A stretch of 55,595 bases of DNA from Acidobacterium sp. (GTDB lineage: Bacteria; Acidobacteriota; Terriglobia; Terriglobales; Acidobacteriaceae), in contig PKVY01000026.1 of assembly GCA_003131625.1 (NCBI GenBank), positions 17,871-73,465 on the forward strand. The letters run 5' to 3'. The translations under genes were made by a program, and so were the position numbers. Numbering within the stretch: the first letter of the stretch is position 1; each line of letters begins with the position of its first letter. Under the pieces are notes generated by a model. It did no database searches and had not been told where the DNA came from. It worked only from the letters and a program-made list of their open reading frames with translations. Below, in pieces: positions 1 through 6,551 of the stretch.

Positions 1-28
1 AATCCCTAATCTCTAATCCCTGGTCCCG
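1..28 (+). repeat. Heptad repeat array A
   Basis: Four units of exactly 7 bp (AATCCCT, AATCTCT, AATCCCT, GGTCCCG) start at the window edge, so the array may extend to the left. It belongs to the same family of 7-bp-period arrays seen at about a dozen other intergenic sites in this window. Confidence 0.7.
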
Positions 29-150
29 CAGGGGAACATTGCACGCACCTCGGTTGTCTATTCAGCAAGAACACACGAGCCAACCCACTCGCGAGTTCCA
101 GGATTCCCTCGCTCTCTCCGCAGTGAAGGACCACCACCGTGTTCAGTGCT

Positions 151-185
151 CTGATCACTGATCACTGTCCACTGATCACTGTTCC
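151..185 (+). repeat. Heptad repeat array B, upstream of the TonB-like gene
   Basis: Five units stay in perfect 7-bp phase: CTGATCA twice, CTGTCCA, CTGATCA and CTGTTCC. The array ends 12 bp before the ATG at 198, so it lies in the presumed 5' leader of the TonB-like gene, with the CTG strand matching the coding strand. Confidence 0.85.
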
Positions 186-197
186 AGGAGAGTCCCC

Positions 198-917
198 ATG
201 TTCGAAGACAGCCTCGTCGAATCCACCGGACGCATCCGCACCCGCAGCAGCCGCTACGCCGCGGGTTCCTTCGTCCTCGAGACGGCCCTCGTCGCCGTCA
301 TCCTCCTCATCCCGTATCTCTACCCGGACGCGCTCCCGCGCAAATTCCTCAGCGTCCCGCTCATCGCCCCGCCACCCGCACCCGCCGCGCCCATCGCTGC
401 ACAGCCCACCGCTTCCGCAACGCGCCCGCAGCCGCTCGTCATCGATATGACCGTCCCCACCATCATCCCGCACGACCCTGTTCAGATCGTCGACAACCCA
501 CCCGGCCCCGTCATCTCTGGGATGGCGAACCTCGGTGGTTCCAGCACGGGCCCCCTCGGCATTAACCCCATCGGCCTCTCCACGCCACCGCCCATCATCC
601 CCGCCCATCCCGCCAGGCCCACTGGCCCGCTCCACGTCTCCTCCGGAGTCGCCACCGGACAACTCATCGTCCCCATCCAGCCGCGCTACCCGGCCATAGC
701 CCTCGCCACCCGCACCCAGGGAACGGTCGTCGTCGCCGCCATCATCTCCGCCGAAGGCCGTATTGAGAGCCTCCGCGTCCTCAGCGGTCCGCCCCTCCTC
801 GTCCAGGCCGCGACCGACGCCATCCGCCAGGCCCGCTACCGCCCCTGGCAACTCAACGGCGAACCCGTCGAGGTCGAAACCACCATCAACGTCGTCTTCT
901 CCCTCGGCAACAACTGA
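198..917 (+). CDS. TonB-like energy transducer (TonB C-terminal domain)
   Basis: The 239-aa protein has the TonB layout: a short cytoplasmic start, one hydrophobic segment at about residues 22-42, a Pro/Ala-rich periplasmic stretch, and a C-terminal TonB_C domain at about 155-235. That domain shows the usual pattern of paired Tyr-Pro and a Tyr/Arg-Pro-Trp segment before a terminal beta strand. Proteins of this family pass proton-motive energy to outer-membrane receptors. No exbB/exbD lies beside it, so its partner receptor cannot be named. The ATG at 198 follows AGGAGAG. Family assignment is firm; a specific TonB role is inference. Confidence 0.85.
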   Translation: MFEDSLVESTGRIRTRSSRYAAGSFVLETALVAVILLIPYLYPDALPRKFLSVPLIAPPPAPAAPIAAQPTASATRPQPLVIDMTVPTIIPHDPVQIVDNPPGPVISGMANLGGSSTGPLGINPIGLSTPPPIIPAHPARPTGPLHVSSGVATGQLIVPIQPRYPAIALATRTQGTVVVAAIISAEGRIESLRVLSGPPLLVQAATDAIRQARYRPWQLNGEPVEVETTINVVFSLGNN

Positions 918-958
918 CCCCGGACCCGGCGCGCTCCCCACGCGCCGCCGCATTTCGT

Positions 959-1039
959 TGACTCGCTGACTCGCTAACTCGCTCGCCACTCCCCTGACCT
1001 TGGTACCCCTGTACCCTGAACGCTGTACCCTGTACCCTG
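959..1039 (+). repeat. Heptad repeat array C (with an 8-bp-period segment)
   Basis: Positions 959-982 hold three 8-bp units (TGACTCGC twice, TAACTCGC). Positions 1009-1036 hold four 7-bp units (CTGTACC, CTGAACG, CTGTACC, CTGTACC). The array lies between the TonB-like gene and the glutaredoxin-like gene and ends 25 bp before the latter's ATG. Confidence 0.8.
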
Positions 1040-1064
1040 CTTTGTTGCGATACGATGAACATCG

Positions 1065-1340
1065 ATGCAGGTCCTCGTTTACTCCGCCGCCTGGTGCCGT
1101 GACTGTCGCGAGGCCAAGCGCTTTCTCGAATCCCACAGCATCCCCTTCACCGAAATCGACATCGAGGAAACCCCCGGCGCCGCCGAAGAAGTCCTCGCCC
1201 ACGTCGGCAAGCGCGCCATCCCGCAATTCGTCATCGATGGCGAATGGGTTCAGCCCTACCGCCCCGGCCGCGGCTTCCTCCACGCCGAAATGACCGCCCG
1301 CTTCGGCCTCAGCGCCGGCGCCGCCAAGCTCTATTCCTAA
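1065..1340 (+). CDS. Glutaredoxin-like protein
   Basis: A 91-aa thioredoxin-fold protein with a CRDC (CxxC) redox site at residues 11-14 and the expected cis-proline in AIP at residues 51-53. Length and motifs match small glutaredoxin or NrdH-like proteins, which reduce disulfides or glutathione mixed disulfides in the cytoplasm. An acidic helix after the second strand and a Gly-rich turn near residue 70 also fit. The ATG at 1065 puts the first beta strand (QVLVYS) at the N-terminus; the ATG at 1055 is out of frame. Its natural electron donor cannot be told from sequence. Confidence 0.85.
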   Translation: MQVLVYSAAWCRDCREAKRFLESHSIPFTEIDIEETPGAAEEVLAHVGKRAIPQFVIDGEWVQPYRPGRGFLHAEMTARFGLSAGAAKLYS

Positions 1341-1348
1341 GCGTTGCC

Positions 1349-1379
1349 CGATCCGCTGTCCGCTGTCCGCTATCCGCTG
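1349..1379 (+). repeat. Heptad repeat array D
   Basis: Four in-phase units (CGATCCG, CTGTCCG, CTGTCCG, CTATCCG) plus a partial fifth. The array lies 63 bp upstream of the GTG start of the MacA-type adaptor. The reading frame stays open through it, which makes the upstream extension of that gene to 1344 look falsely coding. Confidence 0.8.
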
Positions 1380-1442
1380 CTTCTCGGGAACCAACGCCGT
1401 CTAACCTGCGTACTCCATTACAGACGAAAGGGCACCTTCGCC

Positions 1443-2654
1443 GTGAATCAGAATCGTGGTAAGCGCAAGCGTCGCATCTGGCTTTGGGGCGGCCTCGTCG
1501 CCGTCGTGGTTATCGTCGCGGCTGTCACCGCCCTCGCCCTCCGCGCTGGCGACCCCAAAATCCCCGCGGCCCGCCTTGCCAAAGTCACGCGCGGCGACAT
1601 CGCCAAATCCGTCGTCGCCACCGGACCCATCCAGCCCATCACCAAAGTCGAGCTCAAATCCAAAGCCTCCGGCCTCGTCGAAAAACTCTACGTCGACATC
1701 AATCAGATGGTCACCAAAGGCCAGGTCCTCGCCCAGCTCGATCAGCAGGAGATCCTCGCGCAGGTCGCCGCGCAGCGCGCCCAGCTCGCCGCCTCCGAGG
1801 CCAACGTCACCACCTTCTCCGCCAACATCCAGCAGGACAAGGTCAACGCCGAAGCTCCCGACTTGCCCATGTATCAGGAGACATATCAGCGCAACGTGCA
1901 GATGCTCAAAGACGGCATCGTCTCCCAGCAGGCCCTCGACAACGCCGAGCGCGACTACCTCGCCCAGAAAAACAAGCGCGACGGCGCCGTCGCCCAAATC
2001 GGAGTCGATCAGGCCAAGCTGAAGCAGGCCCAGGCCCAGGTGCAGCAGGCCCAGGCCTCGCTCGACCAGCTCAACGAGCAGCTCAGCTACACCACCCTCG
2101 TCGCGCCCATCGACGGCATGGTGCTCTCGCGCGACGTCGAGGTCGGCGACGCGGTCAGCTCCATCCTCGTCCTCGGTTCAACCGCCACTCTGGTGATGAC
2201 CATCGGCGACATCCACCAGGTCTACGTCGACGGCAAAGTCGACGAGGCCGACATCGGCAACGTCTATCTGGGCCAGCCCGCCCGCATTCACATCGAATCC
2301 TTCCCCAACAAAACCTTCCAGGGCAAAGTCACCAAGATTTCCCCGCTCGGCGTCGAGAAAGACAACGTCACCACTTTCGAAGTCCGCGTCTCCATCGACA
2401 ACCCCACCGGCGAGATCAAAGCCCTCATGACCGCCAACGCCGAAATCGTCGTCACCGAGCACCACAACGCACTCAGCGTTCCCGAGCAGTCCATGACCTG
2501 GGACAACGATAAGAACGCCTTCGTCTGGGTGCCCGACTCCAAATCCAAAGACGGTCAGAAAAAACTCGCCGTCACCGCCGGCATTTCCAACGGCACCCGC
2601 ACCGAAATTCTCTCCGGCCTCAAAGAAGGAGACACCGTTGTCCTGCAACAATGA
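1443..2654 (+). CDS. Efflux periplasmic adaptor, HlyD/MacA type
   Basis: The protein (403 aa from GTG 1443) has a basic N-terminus, one membrane anchor at about residues 12-33, a biotinyl-lipoyl-like segment, a long alpha-helical hairpin rich in Gln, Ala and Glu (about 90-200), then beta-barrel and membrane-proximal domains. This is the membrane fusion protein layout of ABC/RND efflux systems, and the TM anchor is closest to MacA. I chose GTG 1443 (after AAAGGG) because upstream codons run through repeat array D. No MacB-type transporter is adjacent; the only FtsX-type permease in the window is at 14 kb. Confidence 0.8.
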   Translation: MNQNRGKRKRRIWLWGGLVAVVVIVAAVTALALRAGDPKIPAARLAKVTRGDIAKSVVATGPIQPITKVELKSKASGLVEKLYVDINQMVTKGQVLAQLDQQEILAQVAAQRAQLAASEANVTTFSANIQQDKVNAEAPDLPMYQETYQRNVQMLKDGIVSQQALDNAERDYLAQKNKRDGAVAQIGVDQAKLKQAQAQVQQAQASLDQLNEQLSYTTLVAPIDGMVLSRDVEVGDAVSSILVLGSTATLVMTIGDIHQVYVDGKVDEADIGNVYLGQPARIHIESFPNKTFQGKVTKISPLGVEKDNVTTFEVRVSIDNPTGEIKALMTANAEIVVTEHHNALSVPEQSMTWDNDKNAFVWVPDSKSKDGQKKLAVTAGISNGTRTEILSGLKEGDTVVLQQ

Positions 2655-2688
2655 TTCCGGCTTTGTAACCGGGCACGGCTTCAGTCCC

Positions 2689-2730
2689 CTGTTGCCTGTT
2701 CCCTATTCCCTGTTCCCTGTTCCCTGTCTC
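2689..2730 (+). repeat. Heptad repeat array E, abutting a ribosome binding site
   Basis: Six units in perfect 7-bp phase: CTGTTGC, CTGTTCC, CTATTCC, CTGTTCC, CTGTTCC, CTGTCTC. It ends 2 bp before the GAGGAGGA ribosome binding site of the DUF4097 gene, so it must lie in the leader or promoter of that gene. Confidence 0.88.
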
Positions 2731-2741
2731 ATGAGGAGGAT

Positions 2742-3602
2742 ATGAACATGCATCTCGCCATCAGAAACTCGGTTCTCGTCGCCGCCATCGCCGCGCTGGT
2801 CCCCACCGCCGCGCTGGCCGCTGACGGCACCTTCGACAAAACCCTCCACGTCAACGGCTCCGTCATGCTCTCCGTCTCCACCGGCTCCGGCTACGTCCAC
2901 GTCTCCCCCGGCTCCTCCAGCGAGGTCCACATCGTCGGCCACGTCCACGCCAACGGCTGGGGATTCGGCGCTTCCGCCGACGACCGCGTCAAACAGGTCG
3001 TCAACAATCCCCCCATCGATCAGTCCGGCAACATCGTCACCATCGGCCGCCATCAGGACTGGATCCGCAACGTCTCCATCGACTACGACGTCACCGCCCC
3101 CAAAGGCACCCAGCTCGAAGCCAACTCCGGCTCCGGCGACCTCCGCCTGCAGGACCTCGGCGGCCCGCTCAAGGCCAACACCGGCTCCGGCTCCATCGAG
3201 GCCAGCGGCTTCAGCGGCCGTGTCCAGCTTGAAACCGGCTCAGGCGACATCCGTGCTCAGTTGCAGGCCGCCAACGACGTCAAGGCCACCACCGGCAGCG
3301 GCAGCATTCACCTGCTGGGCGCCGAAGGCGCGCTCTTCGCGGAAACCGGCTCCGGCGACATGGAGATCGGCGGCCATCCCGGCTCTGACTGGAAGATCGA
3401 AACCGGCTCCGGCTCCGTCACCCTCACCGTCGGCAACTCGCACTTCACGCTCGACGCCAGCACCGGCTCCGGCTCCGTCCACAGCGATCCGCCCATCACC
3501 ACCCACGGCGCGCTCGAGCGCCATCACATCCAGGGCGACGTCAATGGCGGAGGCCCCACCGTCCGCGTCGAAACCGGCTCCGGCGACATCCGCATCCACT
3601 AA
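2742..3602 (+). CDS. DUF4097 secreted beta-repeat protein (putative adhesin)
   Basis: A 286-aa protein with a signal peptide (likely cleaved after about residue 26, ALAA) and a repetitive body. Nine copies of a [T/S]GSG turn, each followed by a short beta strand, are visible; this is typical of DUF4097 proteins, predicted to fold as a beta-solenoid. It should be periplasmic or surface exposed. An excellent GAGGAGGA ribosome binding site precedes ATG 2742; ATG 2748 is an alternative. In several phyla DUF4097 proteins occur near envelope-stress regulators, but none is nearby. The function is unknown and adhesin is only a database-style label. Confidence 0.8.
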   Translation: MNMHLAIRNSVLVAAIAALVPTAALAADGTFDKTLHVNGSVMLSVSTGSGYVHVSPGSSSEVHIVGHVHANGWGFGASADDRVKQVVNNPPIDQSGNIVTIGRHQDWIRNVSIDYDVTAPKGTQLEANSGSGDLRLQDLGGPLKANTGSGSIEASGFSGRVQLETGSGDIRAQLQAANDVKATTGSGSIHLLGAEGALFAETGSGDMEIGGHPGSDWKIETGSGSVTLTVGNSHFTLDASTGSGSVHSDPPITTHGALERHHIQGDVNGGGPTVRVETGSGDIRIH

Positions 3603-3610
3603 CCAACGCT

Positions 3611-3650
3611 TGTCATCCTGAGCCCGCGCAAGCGGGCGAAGGATCTGCGT
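3611..3650 (+). repeat. Dispersed intergenic repeat, TGTCATCCTGAG type, copy 1
   Basis: The segment begins TTGTCATCCTGAGC, continues with a CCGCGCAAGCGGG hairpin core, and ends GAAGGATCTGCG. A diverged copy lies at 4644-4675. From general experience this is a common short intergenic repeat in Acidobacteriota and some other phyla; its role is unknown. Confidence 0.7.
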
Positions 3651-3677
3651 TTGTTTCCCTTCCACGAAACCGGCTGC

Positions 3678-3703
3678 CCCACGTCTCGATTCTGAGACGT
3701 GGG
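3678..3703. repeat. REP-like palindrome, copy 1
   Basis: Perfect 10-bp arms CCCACGTCTC and GAGACGTGGG flank a 6-nt loop between two convergent genes. Related palindromes sharing CCCAC...GTGGG ends occur at 8472-8499 and 10670-10700, with a degenerate one near 20943. It could act as a terminator-like structure or be a nonautonomous mobile repeat. Confidence 0.75.
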
Positions 3704-3706
3704 ATC

Positions 3707-3741
3707 CTGTCACCTGTACCCTGTCACCTGTACCCTGCCCC
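3707..3741 (+). repeat. Heptad repeat array F, between convergent genes
   Basis: Five in-phase units (CTGTCAC, CTGTACC, CTGTCAC, CTGTACC, CTGCCCC). This array directly follows the palindrome and abuts the stop codon of the minus-strand zinc-ribbon gene, so it is not upstream of a start codon. Confidence 0.82.
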
Positions 3742-4146
3742 TCACCCCTGCGCCGCCCCGCAATTCGGACAAAACTTCATCGTCCCCTCATACCGCTGCC
3801 CGCACTGCGTGCAAAAATGCGCCGTTCCCACAGGCGGAGCCGGCGCTGCGGCCATCGGCGGGGGTGGAGGCAGCGGCTGCGTATACGCCCCGGGAGGCGG
3901 CGGCGGATACGTCCCAGGCGGCGCCGGAATATACCCCGGTGGTACCGGAATCCCCACCGGCCCCGTCAGCAACGGCTTGCGCATGATCAGATACAGCGGC
4001 AGAAATACAATGCACAGCAGAAATGCCCCAGCCCCCCACCCCACCGCATTCATCCCGCGCTTTTTAGCGTCCGAATAGACCCATGCCCCAGCCACCACGC
4101 CCACCACAAGACTGAGCAGTGCTGTACCGCCGCCCCCATTCCCCAT
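3742..4146 (-). CDS. Small membrane protein with C-terminal zinc ribbon
   Basis: The 134-aa protein has two transmembrane segments (about residues 8-26 and 36-56), a Pro/Gly/Tyr-rich linker (60-105) and a C-terminal zinc ribbon with Cys112, Cys115, Cys126 and Cys129. Such ribbon-plus-membrane proteins are widespread in Acidobacteriota and are often annotated only as zinc-ribbon domain-containing. The ribbon would face the cytoplasm if both ends are inside. It sits 12 bp downstream of the DUF2752 gene on the same strand, so the two are probably co-transcribed. I do not recognise a specific function. Confidence 0.75.
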   Translation of the reverse strand: MGNGGGGTALLSLVVGVVAGAWVYSDAKKRGMNAVGWGAGAFLLCIVFLPLYLIMRKPLLTGPVGIPVPPGYIPAPPGTYPPPPPGAYTQPLPPPPPMAAAPAPPVGTAHFCTQCGQRYEGTMKFCPNCGAAQG

Positions 4147-4158
4147 CGTCCTCTCTCC

Positions 4159-4548
4159 TCAACGCAGATTGTTCAGCACCAGCATCGCCGCCAGCGCTGC
4201 CATCACTCCATACTTCACCGCTGCACCATGAAAGTAGTTCAGTCGCCCTCTGCGCCAACCCACCAGCACCGCGGCCGGATACAGACCATACACCATGATC
4301 GCGGCAACCCACGAGCACGGATTCAGAGCCGGCCTGCCCCCATGCAGCATCGCTGCAAAATCCCGCGTCATCCCGCAGAACGGGCAACGCAGCCCGGTGA
4401 GCGCCTGCAGCCCGCATCGGTATCCGGCCTGCACCACCCACTGCGGACCCGCCGCCAGCACCACCGTCGCCACAGCCATCGCGGCCAGCACCCACATATG
4501 CGGAACCAGCTCCCGATTCACCCCCAGCGCTGTTTGCGGCATAAGCAT
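4159..4548 (-). CDS. DUF2752 membrane protein
   Basis: A 129-aa membrane protein carrying the DUF2752 signature CPFCGMTR at residues 55-62, followed by a second conserved region (HGG, NP) and about three hydrophobic segments. The family is common in bacteria and has no established role. It is the first gene of a two-gene minus-strand unit with the zinc-ribbon membrane protein, a frequent pairing in soil bacteria. The start at 4548 gives a 20-residue polar N-terminus; a start at Met18 is possible. Confidence 0.8.
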   Translation of the reverse strand: MLMPQTALGVNRELVPHMWVLAAMAVATVVLAAGPQWVVQAGYRCGLQALTGLRCPFCGMTRDFAAMLHGGRPALNPCSWVAAIMVYGLYPAAVLVGWRRGRLNYFHGAAVKYGVMAALAAMLVLNNLR

Positions 4549-4643
4549 ATATACCGGAATCCCAGCTCAACAAAGAACCAAAAACTGCGTTCGAAGTCGA
4601 ACGACCATCGGTTTCCGTCGACCTGGCCGATTTAAGGAAACGA

Positions 4644-4675
4644 ATGTCATTCTGAGCGCAGCGAAGGACCTCGCG
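4644..4675 (+). repeat. Dispersed intergenic repeat, TGTCATCCTGAG type, copy 2
   Basis: The sequence ATGTCATTCTGAGCGCAGCG, followed by AAGGACCTCGCG, matches the family at 3611-3650 but lacks its hairpin core. It lies in the 250-bp region between the divergent DUF2752 and secreted-protein genes. Confidence 0.68.
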
Positions 4676-4796
4676 TTTTCTCTCCCAGCATCCAATGCCG
4701 AGTGGGATTCCACCCACCTTCCCGGCGTCTTTTCCGCCCTCCCTGCCGTCTCACCTCGTGCGATCCTCGCATCGCGGAAAGTCGAGTACCGACCCA

Positions 4797-5285
4797 ATGT
4801 CCCGATTCATCAGGCCCACGCTTCTCCTCACCGCCTTTGCTCTCGTTCTTCCCATCGCCCGCGCCCAGCAGCCCGCCGCGCCCATCCCCGCGCCGCTTCT
4901 CTCCGCGCAAAAAGTCTTCCTCGCCAACGGCGGGACCGACTCCATTGGGATGGACGCATTCGCGAAGGCCGCCCAGGTCGACGAGCCCTACAACTCTCTC
5001 TATCTCGCCCTGCAAAGCTGGGGTCATTGGCAGCTCCTCTCGTCCCCCGACGGCGCAGACCTCATCCTGGTCGTGCGCTTCACCGCGCCGCTCGTCACGG
5101 GCCCAACCTACGCGCCGCAGCTTGAACTGACCATCCTCGACGGCAAAACCCACGTCCCCCTCTGGACCTTCACCCAGCCCGTCGAAGGCGCTTTCCGCAA
5201 AACCACCTGGAAGAAGAACTACAGCGACGGCATCGCAGCTCTGATGGGCCAGCTCAGAACCCTCGCCACCCCGCAAACTCCCTGA
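4797..5285 (+). CDS. Secreted protein of unknown function, tandem paralogue 1
   Basis: The protein (162 aa) has a signal peptide ending near AQQ (residues 22-24), then a domain with the pattern AQKVFLANGG, YNSLYLALQSW, and a strand-rich segment (DLILVVRF, LELTILDGKTHVPLW). The next gene encodes a clear paralogue. The pattern recalls small periplasmic proteins that Acidobacteriota encode in families, but I do not recognise a named domain. ATG 4797 is chosen because it places the signal peptide at the N-terminus; an earlier in-frame ATG at 4695 adds 34 low-complexity residues. Confidence 0.7.
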   Translation: MSRFIRPTLLLTAFALVLPIARAQQPAAPIPAPLLSAQKVFLANGGTDSIGMDAFAKAAQVDEPYNSLYLALQSWGHWQLLSSPDGADLILVVRFTAPLVTGPTYAPQLELTILDGKTHVPLWTFTQPVEGAFRKTTWKKNYSDGIAALMGQLRTLATPQTP

Positions 5286-5382
5286 GCCAGAGCCACCCGC
5301 CTGCCTGGGTCTTTCTCCCGCTCCGCCTCGTCCCACAACGTGCGATGGCCCCATCGCTCAGAAAATCTGAGGCTCGAACATC

Positions 5383-5934
5383 ATGAAACCCTTCCGCTCC
5401 GCACTTGCACTCCTTCCTGCTCTGGTTCTTCTCGCAGCGCCCATCCTCCGCGCGCAGCAACCCGCGCCACCCGCACCGGTCCCCGCGCCCATCCGCAATG
5501 CGCAAAAAATCTTCATCGCCAACGCCGGCATGGACGCCTTCTCCCTCCAGGCCTTTGAGGAGCTCGGCCTCAACGGCGCCAACGCCTACGATTCCCTCTA
5601 CGCCGCCGTCAAAAGCTGGCCCCAATACCAGCTCGTCTCCTCGCCCGCCGACGCCGACCTCGTCCTCGAGATTCGCGTCACCGCCCCGCTCACCAACGTC
5701 GGCGACCACCCTACCTGGAGTTTTCAGCACATCGCCGCCAATACCACCTGGCAATTCCAGACCGACCTCATCATCCGCGATGCCAAAACCCACTTCCTGC
5801 TCTGGACCGTCACGGAGCCGGTGCGCCCCGCCAACCTGACCGGAACCTGGCGCAAGAACATCGCCACCGCTGATGCCGCCGTCGCAGGCGACCTCAAGTC
5901 GCTCCTCACCCCCTCTACACCCCCAACCCCGTGA
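5383..5934 (+). CDS. Secreted protein of unknown function, tandem paralogue 2
   Basis: The 183-aa protein has a signal peptide (cleavage near residue 23) and aligns by eye along its length with the gene 98 bp upstream: AQKIFIANAG, YDSLYAAVKSWPQYQLVSSP, DLVLEIRV, and TWRKN near the end. It has an insertion of about 15 residues (around 105-125) that the first copy lacks. The pair is a tandem duplication that has diverged. Function is unknown; both products should be periplasmic. Confidence 0.72.
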   Translation: MKPFRSALALLPALVLLAAPILRAQQPAPPAPVPAPIRNAQKIFIANAGMDAFSLQAFEELGLNGANAYDSLYAAVKSWPQYQLVSSPADADLVLEIRVTAPLTNVGDHPTWSFQHIAANTTWQFQTDLIIRDAKTHFLLWTVTEPVRPANLTGTWRKNIATADAAVAGDLKSLLTPSTPPTP

Positions 5935-5991
5935 ACCAGCACAAATCCGGGGCTGCTTTCTGATCTCTGTGCTCTCTGTGCCTTCTATTCT

Positions 5992-6047
5992 CTGAACGCT
6001 GAACGCCGTTCGCATCACGGTTCACCGATCACGGTTCACCGATCACT
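5992..6047 (+). repeat. Heptad repeat array G, eight units in phase
   Basis: Eight consecutive 7-bp units keep phase: CTGAACG twice, CCGTTCG, CATCACG, GTTCACC, GATCACG, GTTCACC, GATCACT. This is the longest uninterrupted array and contains a two-heptad (14-bp) higher-order repeat. It lies downstream of the secreted paralogue, not directly before a start codon. Confidence 0.82.
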
Positions 6048-6062
6048 GACGACTGCTTTCCC

Positions 6063-6200
6063 CAAATGTGGAGAACTTGTCAAGAGCCGCGCCCAAAAAC
6101 CGAAGTAATGACCCCACATAACACACCACTTACATCCTTATACCTTCAAAGATATTTGGCCGGTTTCATAGCTGGATTTGGTATTCTGATAATAGGGGGT
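6063..6200 (-). repeat. 140-bp noncoding element, copy 1
   Basis: Read on the minus strand, this segment matches 18907-19045. Shared blocks in the same order are: ATCAGAATA; the 20-bp core AAACCGGCCAAATATCTTTG; TATAA; AAGTGGTGTG; ACTTCGG; CTTGACAAGTT; and TCCACATTTG. By eye about 70 percent of positions agree. It is more AT-rich than its surroundings and has no convincing coding sequence. A strong hairpin terminator (6231-6257) lies on the side that is 5' on the minus strand, as in copy 2. Confidence 0.72.
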
Positions 6201-6230
6201 AATAAATTTCCCCCGGCACTTCTAAGCCGA

Positions 6231-6257
6231 AAAAGGCCGCGTCCAACGCGGCCTTTT
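6231..6257. terminator. Bidirectional intrinsic terminator
   Basis: A perfect 11-bp stem (AAAAGGCCGCG / CGCGGCCTTTT) closes a 5-nt loop, with T runs on both strands. It could end plus-strand transcripts from the secreted-protein genes and minus-strand transcripts. A second potential hairpin, GGGGG/CCCCC at 6195-6214, lies beside it. Confidence 0.85.
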
Positions 6258-6380
6258 CCCTTGCTGGAAAGGCCTCTGAGAGACAGATAATGCAACTGCT
6301 AATATCCAGGCTGCTATCTTCGTGGGGTACCAGGGTGACCCCTCTCGAACCCCTGCGGAATCAGCAACCGTCCCGCACTC

Positions 6381-6407
6381 CCACCCCAGGGGGAGGGGGG
6401 ATACCCC
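6381..6407. other. G/C-run element, copy 1
   Basis: The segment reads CCACCCCAGG, then GGGAGGGGGG, then ATACCCC. A similar arrangement (GGGGGGTACCCCCC next to TGGGGGG) occurs at 17807-17827. Runs of four to six G suggest G-quadruplex or strong hairpin potential. I see no gene between 5934 and 6552; that gap holds only this element, two heptad arrays, the 140-bp element and the terminator. Confidence 0.5.
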
Positions 6408-6444
6408 TTGCTCAGATGGTTATCTTTCAAGTGCGTTTTTCCCT

Positions 6445-6496
6445 CAGCTCTGAGCTCTGTGCTCTGCTGTTTTTCTTCAACGCTGAACGCTGAACG
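6445..6496 (+). repeat. Heptad repeat array H, upstream of the M61 peptidase
   Basis: Units CAGCTCT, GAGCTCT, GTGCTCT (6445-6465) and CTGAACG twice (6483-6496) are separated by a short T-rich spacer. The array ends 55 bp before the ATG of the peptidase gene. Confidence 0.7.
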
Positions 6497-6551
6497 CCGT
6501 CCTGGTCCCTGTATGATGGCCCGCGTACAAATATTTCCCCGGAGCGCTCGT

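Noticed and set aside
1121..1140. TTCTCGAATCCC resembling a tRNA T-loop
   Set aside because: It is inside the glutaredoxin-like gene and no cloverleaf can be formed around it.
162..1394. Long minus-strand frame (410 codons) opposite the TonB-like and glutaredoxin-like genes
   Set aside because: It is antisense to two well-supported genes, is low in complexity (Gly/Asp/Glu-rich) and shows no domain. Long open antisense frames are expected at this GC content.
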